Below are positions 42,462 to 51,533 of a DNA stretch of 64,000 nt, in pieces. The notes under the pieces were generated by a model, which was given only the letters and a program-made list of their open reading frames with translations, was not told where the DNA came from and did not search any database. This DNA comes from M3007 sp031425155 (lineage in GTDB: Bacteria > Bacteroidota > Bacteroidia > Chitinophagales > Saprospiraceae): contig JANPIV010000022.1 in the NCBI GenBank assembly GCA_031425155.1, positions 62,001-126,000 of the forward strand, given 5' to 3'. Numbering within the stretch: the stretch's first letter is position 1; the number at the start of each line of letters is the position of its first letter. A program made the translations under genes and the position numbers.

Positions 42462-43700
42462 TTAGGCAAAAGTAACACTTAATGCAGAACCTACTTTATT
42501 ATCCTGTCGGCCCGGATACACCTCCAAAGCATGGGCCAAGCAATCCATTGCCCGCTCCAAATCATTGGCATTCAGTACATAAGCAAAACGCACTTCCTGC
42601 CGACCAGCACCGGGCGTAGCGTAGAAACCCGTGCCCGGGGCGAGCATCAATGTCTGGTTTTGGTAGGAAAAATCTTCCAGCAGCCAGCGGCAGAAACGGT
42701 CAGCATCGTCTATCGGCAACTTGGCAAACACATAAAAAGCACCCTCCGGCAAATAGCAAACAACGCCGGGCATCGCTTTCAGCCGGTTGTACAACACATC
42801 GCGGCGGTGGCGATATTCGGTCTTGACCGTCTCAAAATAAGACGCTTCGGTTTGCAGGGTCGCTTCGGCGAAAATCTGGCCAAACGTGGGTGGGCTGAGC
42901 CGCGTTTCCGCATACTTATTGATGGTGGTCAGCAGCGTTTGGTTGCGCGAAAGCACCGCTCCCACGCGGGCACCGCAGGCACTGTACCGCTTGGACACCG
43001 AGTCCAGCACGATCACGTGCTCTTCCAGACCCGGCAATTGCAAGGCCGAGAAAAAGGCCGCGTCTTCGGGGTAACAAAACTCCCGATATACCTCGTCAAT
43101 AATCAAATAAAGATCACGTTCGAGCACCAGTTCGGCCAGGGCGCGCAGGGTCGTTTCCGGGTAAAATGCACCCGTCGGGTTATTAGGATTGCAAAGCAAA
43201 ATGCCTTTTACTTCCGGGGTCAGTGCCCGTTGGAAATCGGCAATCGTTGGCAGCGCAAAGCCTTCCTCGATGGTCGTCGTGATCGGTTTGATCTGCACAT
43301 CAGCCATACCGGCAAAGCCTAAGTAGTTGGCATACAAGGGTTCCGGGGAAAGCACATAGTCGCCCGAATCAAAGCAGGCCAGCAGCGTAAACAGAATACC
43401 TTCGGAAGCCCCGGAGGTGATCAGTATTTCATCGGGGCGAATATTGATGCCAAAATTGCGATAGTAAGCAGGCAGTTTTTCGCGGTACGACGGGTAGCCA
43501 TTGGAAGGGCTGTAGGCCAGTATATCAAAATCGAAATGGCGCACCGCCTCCAGTGCCGCCGGTGGCGTCAGGATATCGGGCTGCCCGATATTCAGGTGAT
43601 AGACTTTTTTCCCGGCCTTTTTGGCTTCTTCGGCAGCAGAGGCCAGTTTGCGGATCGGCGAACTGTGCGCGGTTTCTCCCCGGTTTGAAATTTTTGGCAT
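42462..43700 (-). CDS. PLP-dependent class I/II aminotransferase
   Basis: 412 residues, fold type I. Visible blocks: YHLNIGQPDILTPPAALEAV, YSPSNGYPSYREKLPAYYRN, ITSGASEGILFTLLACF, LLCNPNNPTGAFYP, LIIDEVYREFCY (Asp binding the pyridine nitrogen), and the PLP lysine in DSVSKRYSACGARVG. The arginine binding the substrate carboxylate is in QEVRFAYVL. It transfers an amino group between an amino acid and a 2-oxo acid; aspartate or aromatic substrates are both possible, so no gene name is given. Promoter element at 43726. Monocistronic. Confidence 0.88.
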   Translation of the reverse strand: MPKISNRGETAHSSPIRKLASAAEEAKKAGKKVYHLNIGQPDILTPPAALEAVRHFDFDILAYSPSNGYPSYREKLPAYYRNFGINIRPDEILITSGASEGILFTLLACFDSGDYVLSPEPLYANYLGFAGMADVQIKPITTTIEEGFALPTIADFQRALTPEVKGILLCNPNNPTGAFYPETTLRALAELVLERDLYLIIDEVYREFCYPEDAAFFSALQLPGLEEHVIVLDSVSKRYSACGARVGAVLSRNQTLLTTINKYAETRLSPPTFGQIFAEATLQTEASYFETVKTEYRHRRDVLYNRLKAMPGVVCYLPEGAFYVFAKLPIDDADRFCRWLLEDFSYQNQTLMLAPGTGFYATPGAGRQEVRFAYVLNANDLERAMDCLAHALEVYPGRQDNKVGSALSVTFA

Positions 43701-43725
43701 GTCTCTAATTTCTAAAAAATGGCGG

Positions 43726-43733
43726 CAAAGGTA
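43726..43733 (-). promoter_or_regulatory. TAnnTTTG promoter element for the aminotransferase
   Basis: On the minus strand TACCTTTG, an exact -7 match. TTG at 43759-43757 lies 23 bases further upstream. Transcription would start near 43720, about 20 bases before the ATG at 43700. Confidence 0.5.
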
Positions 43734-43750
43734 GTGTTTTAATACAAAAC

Positions 43751-44617
43751 TTAGGGCAATAGCCCGTCTTTACGCAGTAAATCAATGTAATGAATACTTC
43801 CGGCGCGATTGGGGTGCATAAAATCACCGAAATCGCCGGGGTCGCTCAGGGCTTGCCGGTAGTCATGGACGGGCAATCCCGTTGCTTGTTCTACGGCTGT
43901 TTTCAGGGCATCCAGGTTACTCACATGTTGGGCGAAGCCCGGAAAATACGGACTGATCACCAGTTGCACGGCTACGCCTTTGGCCTGTGCGGCTTGCACG
44001 GCGACCTGGAGTTGCGCCACCAGCTGCGGATGTACCTCCAGCGGATACTGATGCTGGGCTACTTCGACGACCAGTTTTGGGGAGATTACCCGGTCGAGCA
44101 GCCAGTCTTTATCCGATTTGCGGCGATGGAAAAGGGCGCGTTGAAATATTTCGTTATTGAAGCGGGTCAGGTGGGAAAACTGGTTGCCGCCCCACATTTT
44201 TGGCAAACTATCCTGAATCAAACCGGATAATCGTGGCGAAAAAGGCGCATACATCGCAAAACCAGCCAGCAGTTCGTTGTTGGCGCGGTCACACATGGTG
44301 ATGTCCAGCAGCAGCGTTTTGGGAGCCGGATAGTGCTCCAAATAGTCCTGGATCAAGACGTTGGCCACGTCCATTGGCAGGCCATTGTAACTCAAATTGC
44401 AGGTGCTCTGCCCGGTGGCTTGCTCGATATAAGGCGCATAAAACGTCAGCCCGCGCGAGTTGCCGACCAGCAGCAAATCCGCGCCCGCGCGTCCGCTGTA
44501 CAGCTGCGAATAGCGGAATTGACTGGCCATGGTCTCCCGTTGCAGCAGCCAGCCCGCCAGTCGGTCGCCGGTGAAAAGCATGGCTAAAAAAGCCGCATAC
44601 CAGATGAAGTGCTTCAT
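43751..44617 (-). CDS. SGNH-like exported protein paired with MBOAT acyltransferase
   Basis: 288 residues from the ATG at 44617 (MKHFIWYAAFLAMLFTGDRL, one N-terminal membrane segment or uncleaved signal). LLLVGNSRGLTFYAPYIE carries a Ser in GNSR, and DFGDFMHPNRAGSIHY near the C-terminus gives the D-x-x-H pair, the layout of SGNH/GDSL O-acetyltransferases such as AlgJ/AlgX or PatB partners. It starts 11 bases downstream of the MBOAT gene stop, so the two form a unit: MBOAT moves acyl groups across the membrane, the SGNH protein attaches them to a glycan (family inference). Confidence 0.8.
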   Translation of the reverse strand: MKHFIWYAAFLAMLFTGDRLAGWLLQRETMASQFRYSQLYSGRAGADLLLVGNSRGLTFYAPYIEQATGQSTCNLSYNGLPMDVANVLIQDYLEHYPAPKTLLLDITMCDRANNELLAGFAMYAPFSPRLSGLIQDSLPKMWGGNQFSHLTRFNNEIFQRALFHRRKSDKDWLLDRVISPKLVVEVAQHQYPLEVHPQLVAQLQVAVQAAQAKGVAVQLVISPYFPGFAQHVSNLDALKTAVEQATGLPVHDYRQALSDPGDFGDFMHPNRAGSIHYIDLLRKDGLLP

Positions 44618-44627
44618 AATGTAGGGA

Positions 44628-46070
44628 TTAAAATTGAAAGTAAATAAAGGCATTCGACCCGAAAGTACCGAAAAAAGCAATCAGCCAGAGCAAAGCAGCA
44701 AACGCGGCCATCCGCCAGGCGGGGTTCCAAAGTTGCCGTTCGTTCCAGTTCCAGCGGAAATTGGTGATCTCCACCGTCAGCAAAATGCCGATGAGCAGCA
44801 GACCTTTGAGCACCTGAAATTTATTGATAATGGCCCCAAAACTGAATTGCTCGCCACTTAAAATGCCCATAATCACCTGATTGGCCACCTTAAAACTGGC
44901 ATCTCCCAGACTCCCGGCGCGGAAGTAAATCCAGGCAAATAAAGTGAGCGTATAGACCGCTAATATGCACACGCCATCGTCCACGAATTTCGGCAGACGC
45001 AGCACACGCACGATGCTGCGCCAAATGGGCGACACCAGTCGCTGCAAGATCAGGTAGAGCCCGTGCAGAAATCCCCAGAAGACAAAAGCCCAGTTCGCAC
45101 CATGCCACAAACCGCCCAACAGCATGGTAATCATGTTATTACGATAGGTTTTGACGACCCCCTGGCGATTACCGCCCAGCGGAATATACAGGTAATCGCG
45201 CAGCCAAGACGACAGCGAGATGTGCCAGCGCGTCCAGAATTCGGAGAAACTGCGGGAGAAATACGGGGTGCGAAAATTTTCCGGAAAACGAAAACCCATC
45301 ATCCGTGCCAGCCCGATGGCGATGTCCGAATAGCCGGAAAAGTCGCAGTAAATCTGGAAGGAATAGAACACCACGCCGATGAGCAGGTGCAGCGAGCCGA
45401 AAGTTTCGGGCGCGGCAAATATCTGATCCACAAACGGGGCCAGCGAATCGGCGATGGCTACTTTTTTAAAAAATCCCCACAGCACCCGACCCAAACCTGA
45501 ATTCCAGCGTCGCCATTCAAATTTTTTATCCTCGCTCATTTGCGGCAGCAGATCGTAGGCGCGTACAATCGGCCCGGCCATGAGCTGCGGAAACAACGAG
45601 ACGAAGGCCGCAAACTTGATGAAATCACGCTCTACCGGCAGTTTACGCCGATATACATCCACGGTGTAGGAAAGGCTTTGGAAGGTATAAAACGAAATAC
45701 CTACCGGCAAAATAATATTCAAAGTCGTCCACGAGGGCTCCATACCGAGGCTACGCACCAGGGTCGCCAGCGAGTCGGCAAAAAAATTGAAGTATTTGAA
45801 AAAGCCGAGAAAAGTTAAGTTCATCACGATGCTGACCACCACCGCCGCGCGTCGTTGAGTCTGATTTTCACTGCGATCAATGTACAATCCCAGCGTAAAA
45901 TCCATCACCGTCGTGAAAGCAATGAGGCTCAGAAAACGCCAATCCCACCAGCCATAAAAAAAATAACCCGCCAATAAAATCAGCCACATCCGTCCCCGGC
46001 CGCGCACCTGGAAGTAGAGCAGAAAAAAAACGGAGGCAAAAATTAAAAAAGGGAGGCTGTTAAAAATCAT
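44628..46070 (-). CDS. MBOAT-family O-acyltransferase (AlgI/DltB-like)
   Basis: 480 residues, about ten membrane segments. Typical MBOAT blocks: FFYGWWDWRFLSLIAFTTVM, LGFFKYFNFF (83-97), LPVGISFYTFQSLSYTVDVY, LFPQLMAGPIVRAYDL, FSGYSDIAIGLARMMGFRFP, FWTRWHISLSSWLRDYLYIP and the catalytic His323 in LLGGLWHGANWAF. It uses a cytoplasmic acyl donor (acetyl-CoA in AlgI-type enzymes) to acylate an exopolysaccharide via its SGNH partner at 43751. Upstream lie repeats of families D and E. Confidence 0.92.
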   Translation of the reverse strand: MIFNSLPFLIFASVFFLLYFQVRGRGRMWLILLAGYFFYGWWDWRFLSLIAFTTVMDFTLGLYIDRSENQTQRRAAVVVSIVMNLTFLGFFKYFNFFADSLATLVRSLGMEPSWTTLNIILPVGISFYTFQSLSYTVDVYRRKLPVERDFIKFAAFVSLFPQLMAGPIVRAYDLLPQMSEDKKFEWRRWNSGLGRVLWGFFKKVAIADSLAPFVDQIFAAPETFGSLHLLIGVVFYSFQIYCDFSGYSDIAIGLARMMGFRFPENFRTPYFSRSFSEFWTRWHISLSSWLRDYLYIPLGGNRQGVVKTYRNNMITMLLGGLWHGANWAFVFWGFLHGLYLILQRLVSPIWRSIVRVLRLPKFVDDGVCILAVYTLTLFAWIYFRAGSLGDASFKVANQVIMGILSGEQFSFGAIINKFQVLKGLLLIGILLTVEITNFRWNWNERQLWNPAWRMAAFAALLWLIAFFGTFGSNAFIYFQF

Positions 46071-46076
46071 GCTGAA

Positions 46077-46240
46077 TGAATGTGGTCAATGGATTAAATG
46101 TGGTCAATAGGATGAATGTGGACAATGTGAAAGTGGAGCGAGGTGACATCTCGATTTTTTCATCGAGGTGTTATCTCGCGTAACGGTCGCTCCGAGATGA
46201 CACCTTTTTCGTGCCTCAAAAGATGTCACTTCTCCGCTTG
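46077..46240. repeat. Families D and E composite repeat
   Basis: Family D: AATGTGGTCAATGG and AATGTGGTCAATAGG in direct orientation from 46079, then AATGTGGACAATG. Family E: GTGGAGCGAGGTGACATCTC at 46131 on, CATCGAGGTGTTATCTCG, then CGCTCCGAGATGACACC and AAGATGTCACTTCTCCGC, which complement it. Hence two palindromic families are joined in one 165-base gap. Confidence 0.75.
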
Positions 46241-46251
46241 ATGTGTTCAAT

Positions 46252-46956
46252 TTACTTGTTAAAAAACACTACTAATTGTTGTTTCCAAACCAAATACCCC
46301 GCTCCGTTCAGATGAATTCCATCCTCGGTGTATAAGGGCGAAAGATTTCCGTCCGCATCCGCCAGTGGGCCGCAAATGTTTAAAAAAGGCAAATTGTGGT
46401 CTTGCGCAATACGGGCAATACAGGCATTTAACGCCTGAATTTGGGCGTTTTGAATGCCCACATTTTTCACCGTGTTGTTCACTGGCAAAATGCTCTCCAA
46501 AATGAGTTGCGTGGCCGGTAAACGCGCTATAATTTTTTCTACTATTTCGCGATAGCGGATTTCAATGTCGGTTGCGCTTTTTCCAAACAGCAGGTCGTTC
46601 ACGCCGACCAGCAGGAAAATTTGCTTTGGTTCGTGTCGCAGCACCTCATCCAGCCGACTGGCCACACCATCCACGTGATCGCCGACAATGCCACGGTTCA
46701 AAATAAGCAATTCGGGGCCGAGCAGCTCCCGCCATTCGCACTGCTCAGTTTGGCTGTCGCCTAAAAAAATGATCGCGCCCGGTTGGGCAGGCAATTGCTC
46801 AAATAGTTGTTGCCGATGATGGTACAAACCCGCTTCATCGTGTTGAAAACGGTACCAGGCATAGCGCCAGCCACCGAGCCGTTGCAGGGCGAGGAAAAGC
46901 CCGATTGCGAATAACACGTTGACCAGCAGCGATATAAACAGCAGATTTTTTCTCAT
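46252..46956 (-). CDS. SGNH/GDSL hydrolase, membrane-anchored
   Basis: 234 residues from the ATG at 46956 (an ATG at 46971 adds five residues). N-terminal membrane segment NLLFISLLVNVLFAIGLFLA, then the SGNH blocks: IIFLGDSQTEQCEW (catalytic Ser), NRGIVGDHVDGV (Gly), LLVGVNDLLFG (Asn) and DGIHLNGAGYLVWK (Asp-x-x-His). The four-block order is complete, so it is probably an active esterase or acyltransferase in the periplasm. Its position between MBOAT and acyltransferase 3 genes suggests de-acylation or transfer of acyl groups on the local glycan (inference). Confidence 0.88.
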   Translation of the reverse strand: MRKNLLFISLLVNVLFAIGLFLALQRLGGWRYAWYRFQHDEAGLYHHRQQLFEQLPAQPGAIIFLGDSQTEQCEWRELLGPELLILNRGIVGDHVDGVASRLDEVLRHEPKQIFLLVGVNDLLFGKSATDIEIRYREIVEKIIARLPATQLILESILPVNNTVKNVGIQNAQIQALNACIARIAQDHNLPFLNICGPLADADGNLSPLYTEDGIHLNGAGYLVWKQQLVVFFNK

Positions 46957-46992
46957 TTTTTCATGGCACAAAGTAGGAAACGACGACCAAAA

Positions 46993-48063
46993 CTACCGGC
47001 TTTTGGCGGCAAAAATCCCTACCCACCAGCGGCTCAGTGGCTCAAAAGCCCAGCCAGCCAGGAGTGCCAGGGGCAGGTAAAGCAGTATTTGCCAGGCCTT
47101 GGGTGCGGAGGGCAGCAAATGCAAGTACACTTCCAGCACCAGCACATGAATGAGATAAAGCGAAAAGGAAAACCCGCTGACCCACAGAAAAAATCGCTTC
47201 AAGGGAGCCACGTACAGGTCGCCCATATAAAACAGGAAACCCGAGAGAGCGGTATAACCCAGCAAAGCCGGCACATCATTGAAAATCTTGCCCACGGTGC
47301 CCAATTTCAAAATCATCACCACCATCAGTCCGGTAAAAAACAAACCAATCGGCAGCAACCAGAATCGAATGCGGAATACGGAATGCGGAATACGGAATGC
47401 CGTGCCACGCCGCTCGCTGCCATTCCGCATTCCGTATTCCGCATTCCGCATTCCTTCCGCCAAGGTCATTCCCAGTGCAAATTCCCACAAAAATTGCAGG
47501 CAGCAACTATTCCAGGTGCGCAATTCGCTTTTCCCGAGCACGGCGACGACTATCCACCAAGTCACGGAGATGGCCAAAGCCAGCAGGAAAAACCAGCGGG
47601 CATCGCCGATTTGCTGTTGTATTTTTTTCAAAAAAGGAAAAAGCAAATAGAACTGCACGATGGTGCTGATAAACCAGAAATGCCCGCCAAAACTCTCAAT
47701 ATACGGCTCCGAAAACATCTGGTACAGCCCCACGCCCGCCAGCCACGCGCCCCAGCGGTCGGGAAAAAGATCGAACAAAAAAGCCCCTAACAGGCTCATA
47801 GTCAATGCTAATACGTAGGGAAGCCATATTTTCGCGAGTCTGCGCTGATAAAATTCGAGCGGCGTGACTATGGCCCGCGACCAAGCCAGCCCAAAACCGG
47901 ACAGCAGAAAAAAAAGGTGAACACCGGTGCCGCCAAAGATGATTCCCTGTTGCCACAAAGGCGGCAAAGCCACTTGCTGGAAAGCGTGATAGAGCACGAT
48001 GGTAAATATCGCGTAGCCCTTGGCAAAGTCGACGTATTCTATTTTTCCGGCGGCGGTACTCAC
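46993..48063 (-). CDS. Acyltransferase 3 with an in-frame palindromic repeat insertion
   Basis: 356 residues, about ten membrane segments. The family start IEYVDFAKGYAIFTIVLYHA carries the catalytic-type histidine, and GTGVHLFFLLSGFGLAWSRA and LFPFLKKIQQQIGD follow. Residues about 204-233 (RNAEYGMRNGSERRGTAFRI, PHSVFRIRF) come from a repeat at 47367-47454 that breaks the family pattern between two membrane segments, yet the frame continues to VALEVYLHL-like and LLYLPLALLAGWAFEPLSRW. The stop overlaps nothing; its start overlaps the end of the GT2 gene by four bases. Probably acetylates a sugar; whether the insertion leaves it active is open. Confidence 0.85.
   Translation of the reverse strand: MSTAAGKIEYVDFAKGYAIFTIVLYHAFQQVALPPLWQQGIIFGGTGVHLFFLLSGFGLAWSRAIVTPLEFYQRRLAKIWLPYVLALTMSLLGAFLFDLFPDRWGAWLAGVGLYQMFSEPYIESFGGHFWFISTIVQFYLLFPFLKKIQQQIGDARWFFLLALAISVTWWIVVAVLGKSELRTWNSCCLQFLWEFALGMTLAEGMRNAEYGMRNGSERRGTAFRIPHSVFRIRFWLLPIGLFFTGLMVVMILKLGTVGKIFNDVPALLGYTALSGFLFYMGDLYVAPLKRFFLWVSGFSFSLYLIHVLVLEVYLHLLPSAPKAWQILLYLPLALLAGWAFEPLSRWWVGIFAAKSR
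47367..47454. repeat. Family G palindromic repeat inside a coding sequence
   Basis: GAATGCGGAATACGGAATGC repeated on the left (47367-47400) and ATTCCGCATTCCGTATTCCG on the right (47421-47454), joined by a 20-base spacer. Arms of about 34 bases pair nearly perfectly. It is translated as RNAEYGMRN...FRIPHSVFRI. Confidence 0.85.
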
Positions 48064-49277
48064 GGCTTGTTCAGTATTTCTTCGACGGAGACATATTTTT
48101 TATGTTCCGTGTGCTGGAAGTTTTTGTTGGGATTGCGCATCCGAAAGAGGCCCGTCAATTGGCGCAAAACGAATTTTGGCACCTGCCAAAGCGCAGCCCA
48201 GATTTGCGGGGGTGCCGCGTCCAGCCGTAGCGTCCAGAGGATATTCAGCGAAAAAATGGCGACGGCTCCGACTAATACCAGCGACCAGACCGGGGCGATG
48301 AAAAGACCTAGAACAGCCAGTACCAGCGCAGCGGCCAATTGAATGAACATTGGCAGCACCAGCGTGACAAAGCCAAAATAAATCTGGTTCCAACTGCCAC
48401 GACCGAGGCCACGCAGCAGCAAACCGGAGGAATTGGGCAGGTTTTGGAAGTAGGAAAACAGCCAGCGACTGCGTTGAGTGGCCACTGCAGCCCCGGTCTC
48501 TACTTTTTCATCATACACGATGGCCTGACGCGCATAAGCGATGCGGTGATCTTGCCGCAGCAGGAAGTTTTGCAGAATTTTATCTTCCTGGAGCATTTTT
48601 TTCCATTGATTCTGACCCTGTTGTATTTCCGGGCTATTCAGATAAGCACGATACACATCCGTGCGCGTAGCCATGCCGGAGCCGGAAATGACCGACGAGC
48701 CACCGAGCAAATACGGCACGTAACGCTCAATGTAGTTTTTGTAATGCTCGCCCATCGAATCGAGCGCGGCATAAGTAGTATCCAGATTTTTGGCGGTGCG
48801 CTGCCCCTGGATGCACACATAACCCGCATCGGCGTAGCGATTTATTTCTGTCAAAAACTGTGGGTGCGCCAGATTGTCGGCATCAAAAACGACGGTATAA
48901 CCGTGCGGACGGCGGTAATTGTCCATCGCATGAATAATACTTTTCGCTTTCAGGCGCAGGGGAGTGGCCGGGCGCAGCAGCACAAAACGTGCATCCGTGA
49001 TCCCGAAGTCAAAATCCGGGCATTCGTCGGCCACTACATATATAATAAGGTGTGGATAATTCTGGCGAAGCAGGGATTCTACCAACGGTTTGGCAATCGC
49101 GCTGTTGCGATAGGCCGTCACGATGCAGGCATAATCGTGTTGCGGTTCGGTCGTGTCTTTTTTGTCCAAGCGTTCGCGACCGAATAGACGCGATAGGAGC
49201 ACCGTAACGAAGGGACAAATCAATTGCAACACCGCAACGGCTGCCAAAACACTAAAAATGCCGTACACAAAGGCCAT
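48060..49277 (-). CDS. Family 2 glycosyltransferase, processive-type
   Basis: 405 residues. An N-terminal membrane segment (FSVLAAVAVLQLICPFVTVL), then the GT-A domain: YACIVTAYRNSAIAKPLVES, VVADECPDFDF, the DxD in TVVFDADNLAHPQFL, SSVISGSGMATRTDVYRA, QEDKILQNFLL and the QxxRW motif as QRSRWLF. Two or three C-terminal membrane segments (IYFGFVTLVLPMFIQLAAAL; VWSLVLVGAVAIFSLNILWT) resemble processive polysaccharide synthases. Uses a nucleotide sugar to extend or transfer to a glycan at the inner membrane. Its stop overlaps the acyltransferase start (48060-48063), so the two are coupled. Confidence 0.9.
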   Translation of the reverse strand: MAFVYGIFSVLAAVAVLQLICPFVTVLLSRLFGRERLDKKDTTEPQHDYACIVTAYRNSAIAKPLVESLLRQNYPHLIIYVVADECPDFDFGITDARFVLLRPATPLRLKAKSIIHAMDNYRRPHGYTVVFDADNLAHPQFLTEINRYADAGYVCIQGQRTAKNLDTTYAALDSMGEHYKNYIERYVPYLLGGSSVISGSGMATRTDVYRAYLNSPEIQQGQNQWKKMLQEDKILQNFLLRQDHRIAYARQAIVYDEKVETGAAVATQRSRWLFSYFQNLPNSSGLLLRGLGRGSWNQIYFGFVTLVLPMFIQLAAALVLAVLGLFIAPVWSLVLVGAVAIFSLNILWTLRLDAAPPQIWAALWQVPKFVLRQLTGLFRMRNPNKNFQHTEHKKYVSVEEILNKP

Positions 49278-49312
49278 GACCGGGGAGGATTGGAAAAAAA
49301 ATTAAATAAGCA

Positions 49313-49346
49313 AAATTGCAAAAGGCAACAAAGCAAATGTAGCAAA
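49313..49346. repeat. Short family C tract
   Basis: GCAAAATTGCAAAAGGCAAC and AAAGCAAATGTAGCAAAGCA in the 98-base gap upstream of the GT2 gene. Confidence 0.45.
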
Positions 49347-49375
49347 GCAACATTTCTTTGAACCACTTAAAAAAT

Positions 49376-50338
49376 TTACGCAGATGTCTCGGCTACGCCC
49401 GATGCGACAAAGGTGGCTGGAGAATTTTGTCTTTCCCAGGAATTGTTACGTGCGCCGAGGTTCCAGCCCACCGCCTGCCAGAAAGCCCGCAAATTGGCCC
49501 ATTCCCCCTTTAAAACCATTAAAATAGTACTTTTAGGCACCATCACGGCCCATAAGTAGGCATAAAAAAATGTCAGCCGCCAACCTCCATAGTTGCGCCG
49601 CATGAAATAGATTCGATTGCGCTGCAAGTAATAGGTTTTCAGAGCACCCAATGTTTGCACGGTCAGGCTTTCTTTATGATACACCCTTGCGCGCGGCTCC
49701 ACCCAAATGGAGTAACCTGCCCGCCGAATGCGTTCACACCAGTCCAGTTCTTCGTAGTACAGGAAAAATTGTTCGGCCATCGGCCCCACTTTTTCCAGCA
49801 CTTCGCGCGGGATCATCATCGCTGCGCCGTGGGCGTAAGCCGTTGGTTGCGCACTTTTGAAGCGGCCATTGGCTGTTTCGCCCTGCCCAATGGTCTGGTT
49901 GCGGGCAGTGACAGGATGCACGGGCGTCATACCGGCATATTGCACAATGGGTTGTACCTGCCCTTCCGCCGGGTAGTAACAGATCAGTGGGCTGACCATA
50001 CCGCTACCGGGCGTGCTTTGCAGCAAAGCGACCAGTTGAGCGAGGCAGTCGGTGGTCAGTTCTGCATCGTTATTGATAAAAAAGAGGTAGGCTCCCGTGG
50101 CTTCACGCAGACCCAGATTATTGCCTCCGGCAAAACCCAGGTTGCGTTCGCTGCGCACATATTTTATTTCCGGGTAGTTGGTCAGCAGCATTCTCCGTGG
50201 GTCCTCGCAGCTGGCATTGTCCACGACGATTACTTCCACCTCGACATAGTCTTGTCGCCGGATGCTATCCAACAAGGCGCAGGTGACCGCAGCCTGATTG
50301 TAATTAACCGTAATAATGGAAATAAGCGGATTGGGCAT
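49376..50338 (-). CDS. Family 2 glycosyltransferase, rhamnosyltransferase-like
   Basis: 320 residues. GT-A signature: LISIITVNYNQAAVTCALLD, VEVIVVDNASCEDP, NLGFAGGNNLGLREATGAYL, FFINNDAELTTDCL (the NND acidic motif), and GAAMMIPREVLEKVGPMAEQ followed by FFLYYEELDWCERIRRAGY. This is the WbbL/rhamnosyltransferase-like group. A single C-terminal hydrophobic stretch (LTFFYAYLWAVMVPKSTILM) may associate it with the membrane. It starts six bases after the sugar phosphotransferase stop, hence is co-transcribed with it. Confidence 0.9.
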   Translation of the reverse strand: MPNPLISIITVNYNQAAVTCALLDSIRRQDYVEVEVIVVDNASCEDPRRMLLTNYPEIKYVRSERNLGFAGGNNLGLREATGAYLFFINNDAELTTDCLAQLVALLQSTPGSGMVSPLICYYPAEGQVQPIVQYAGMTPVHPVTARNQTIGQGETANGRFKSAQPTAYAHGAAMMIPREVLEKVGPMAEQFFLYYEELDWCERIRRAGYSIWVEPRARVYHKESLTVQTLGALKTYYLQRNRIYFMRRNYGGWRLTFFYAYLWAVMVPKSTILMVLKGEWANLRAFWQAVGWNLGARNNSWERQNSPATFVASGVAETSA

Positions 50339-50344
50339 CAGCGA

Positions 50345-51436
50345 TCAGACGTTCTCTTTTTGCACCAACGCGTTGAAAGTCTTGAAAATGATACCCATAT
50401 CCGTTAAAAGCGAATAATCCTTGGAATATTCGATGTCCAGGGCAATCCGCTCTTCGGCCAGCATGTCGGATTGGCCCCGTTTGGTGACTTGCCACAGCCC
50501 GGTCAGCCCGGCGGGTGCAAGAAAGCGGGCACTCCACTCATTGCGGGTCAGCATTTCGGCTTCGTAAGCGGGCAGCGGGCGATTGCCCACCAGGGACATA
50601 TCGCCATTCAGCACATTGAGCAATTGTGGCAGTTCATCAATGCTGTATTTGCGAATAAAACGCCCCACTCCGGTCACGCGCGGGTCCTGATGAATTTTCA
50701 GGAAAATGGGTTCGGTTGGCCCGCCCTGATATTGATTCATGTGCTGTAAACTCACCAACTGCGCATCCGCATCCGAACGCATGGAGCGAAATTTCAGAAA
50801 ATCGAAAACGTGATAGCCTGCGCCCACTCGTTTGGATTTATACAGTACCGGCCCTTTTGATTCTATTTTGATCGCAATGGCTACAATGATCCAGATCGGT
50901 GCTGAAACTAGTAGTCCCAGGCTGGCTCCGAGAATATCAAACAGCCGCTTGCTGCGAGGCACTTTGAACTCAAATTTTTCGGGAATCAACTGCCGTCCCT
51001 GCTCTAATAGAGTTGATTTATTGCGCTCTAAAAAGGCTATTCGTGCCTCCAGGGTCTGCCATTCCACGGGGATTTTATAGCAATCGTCAATCCCGTTTTG
51101 GCGCATCAGGGCCGGATCAATAGTTTCTCCATCGCTCGCCAGGGCCACAATCGGCGTCTGGAAGAGTACCGGATGTTTCATGATTTGCCGGGCGAAGGCA
51201 AAATTGTTAGCTTTCAGCCACGACAATTTGCAAAATATCGCAAAAGGGGTGGGTGTATTTTCCAATTTTTCCAGCCACCGAAGGGCTGGCTCAACCGAGT
51301 CGGCCACGTGGTATTCAATAGACTCGGATCGGTAAGGAAAATTCAAGATGTGAGCATCGAAGTCCGCTTCGAAGCCCATAAAAAGCATTGTCCTTTTCCC
51401 GATTTTGGATTCTGTAGCGGTGTATTCAAGTTGCAT
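50345..51436 (-). CDS. Sugar phosphotransferase with N-terminal degenerate receiver domain
   Basis: 363 residues from the ATG at 51436. Residues about 15-136 fold as a receiver: strand IEYHVADSVEPALRWL, PFAIFCKLSW (the phospho-acceptor position holds Cys69/Lys70 instead of Asp), TPIVALASDGETIDPALMRQ, and GIDDCYKIP with the conserved Lys121-Ile-Pro. Residues 163-363 are the initiating phosphotransferase: KRLFDILGASLGLLVSAPIW (one membrane segment), VLYKSKRVGAGYHVFDFLKF, RFIRKYSIDELPQLLNVLNG and SLVGNRPLPAYEAEM. It transfers a sugar phosphate to undecaprenyl phosphate, the first step of glycan assembly. Only one membrane segment is present, where WcaJ/WbaP have five; the receiver takes the place of the N-terminal part. 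Confidence 0.9.
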   Translation of the reverse strand: MQLEYTATESKIGKRTMLFMGFEADFDAHILNFPYRSESIEYHVADSVEPALRWLEKLENTPTPFAIFCKLSWLKANNFAFARQIMKHPVLFQTPIVALASDGETIDPALMRQNGIDDCYKIPVEWQTLEARIAFLERNKSTLLEQGRQLIPEKFEFKVPRSKRLFDILGASLGLLVSAPIWIIVAIAIKIESKGPVLYKSKRVGAGYHVFDFLKFRSMRSDADAQLVSLQHMNQYQGGPTEPIFLKIHQDPRVTGVGRFIRKYSIDELPQLLNVLNGDMSLVGNRPLPAYEAEMLTRNEWSARFLAPAGLTGLWQVTKRGQSDMLAEERIALDIEYSKDYSLLTDMGIIFKTFNALVQKENV

Positions 51437-51533
51437 GATTATGAAGAAGCTTTTATTTTTTGTCAAATACTGTGGGGGGTACTGTCAAAAAATCTCACCT
51501 CGTACTAGCAATAAGAGGTTAGTAATCAAGTCA

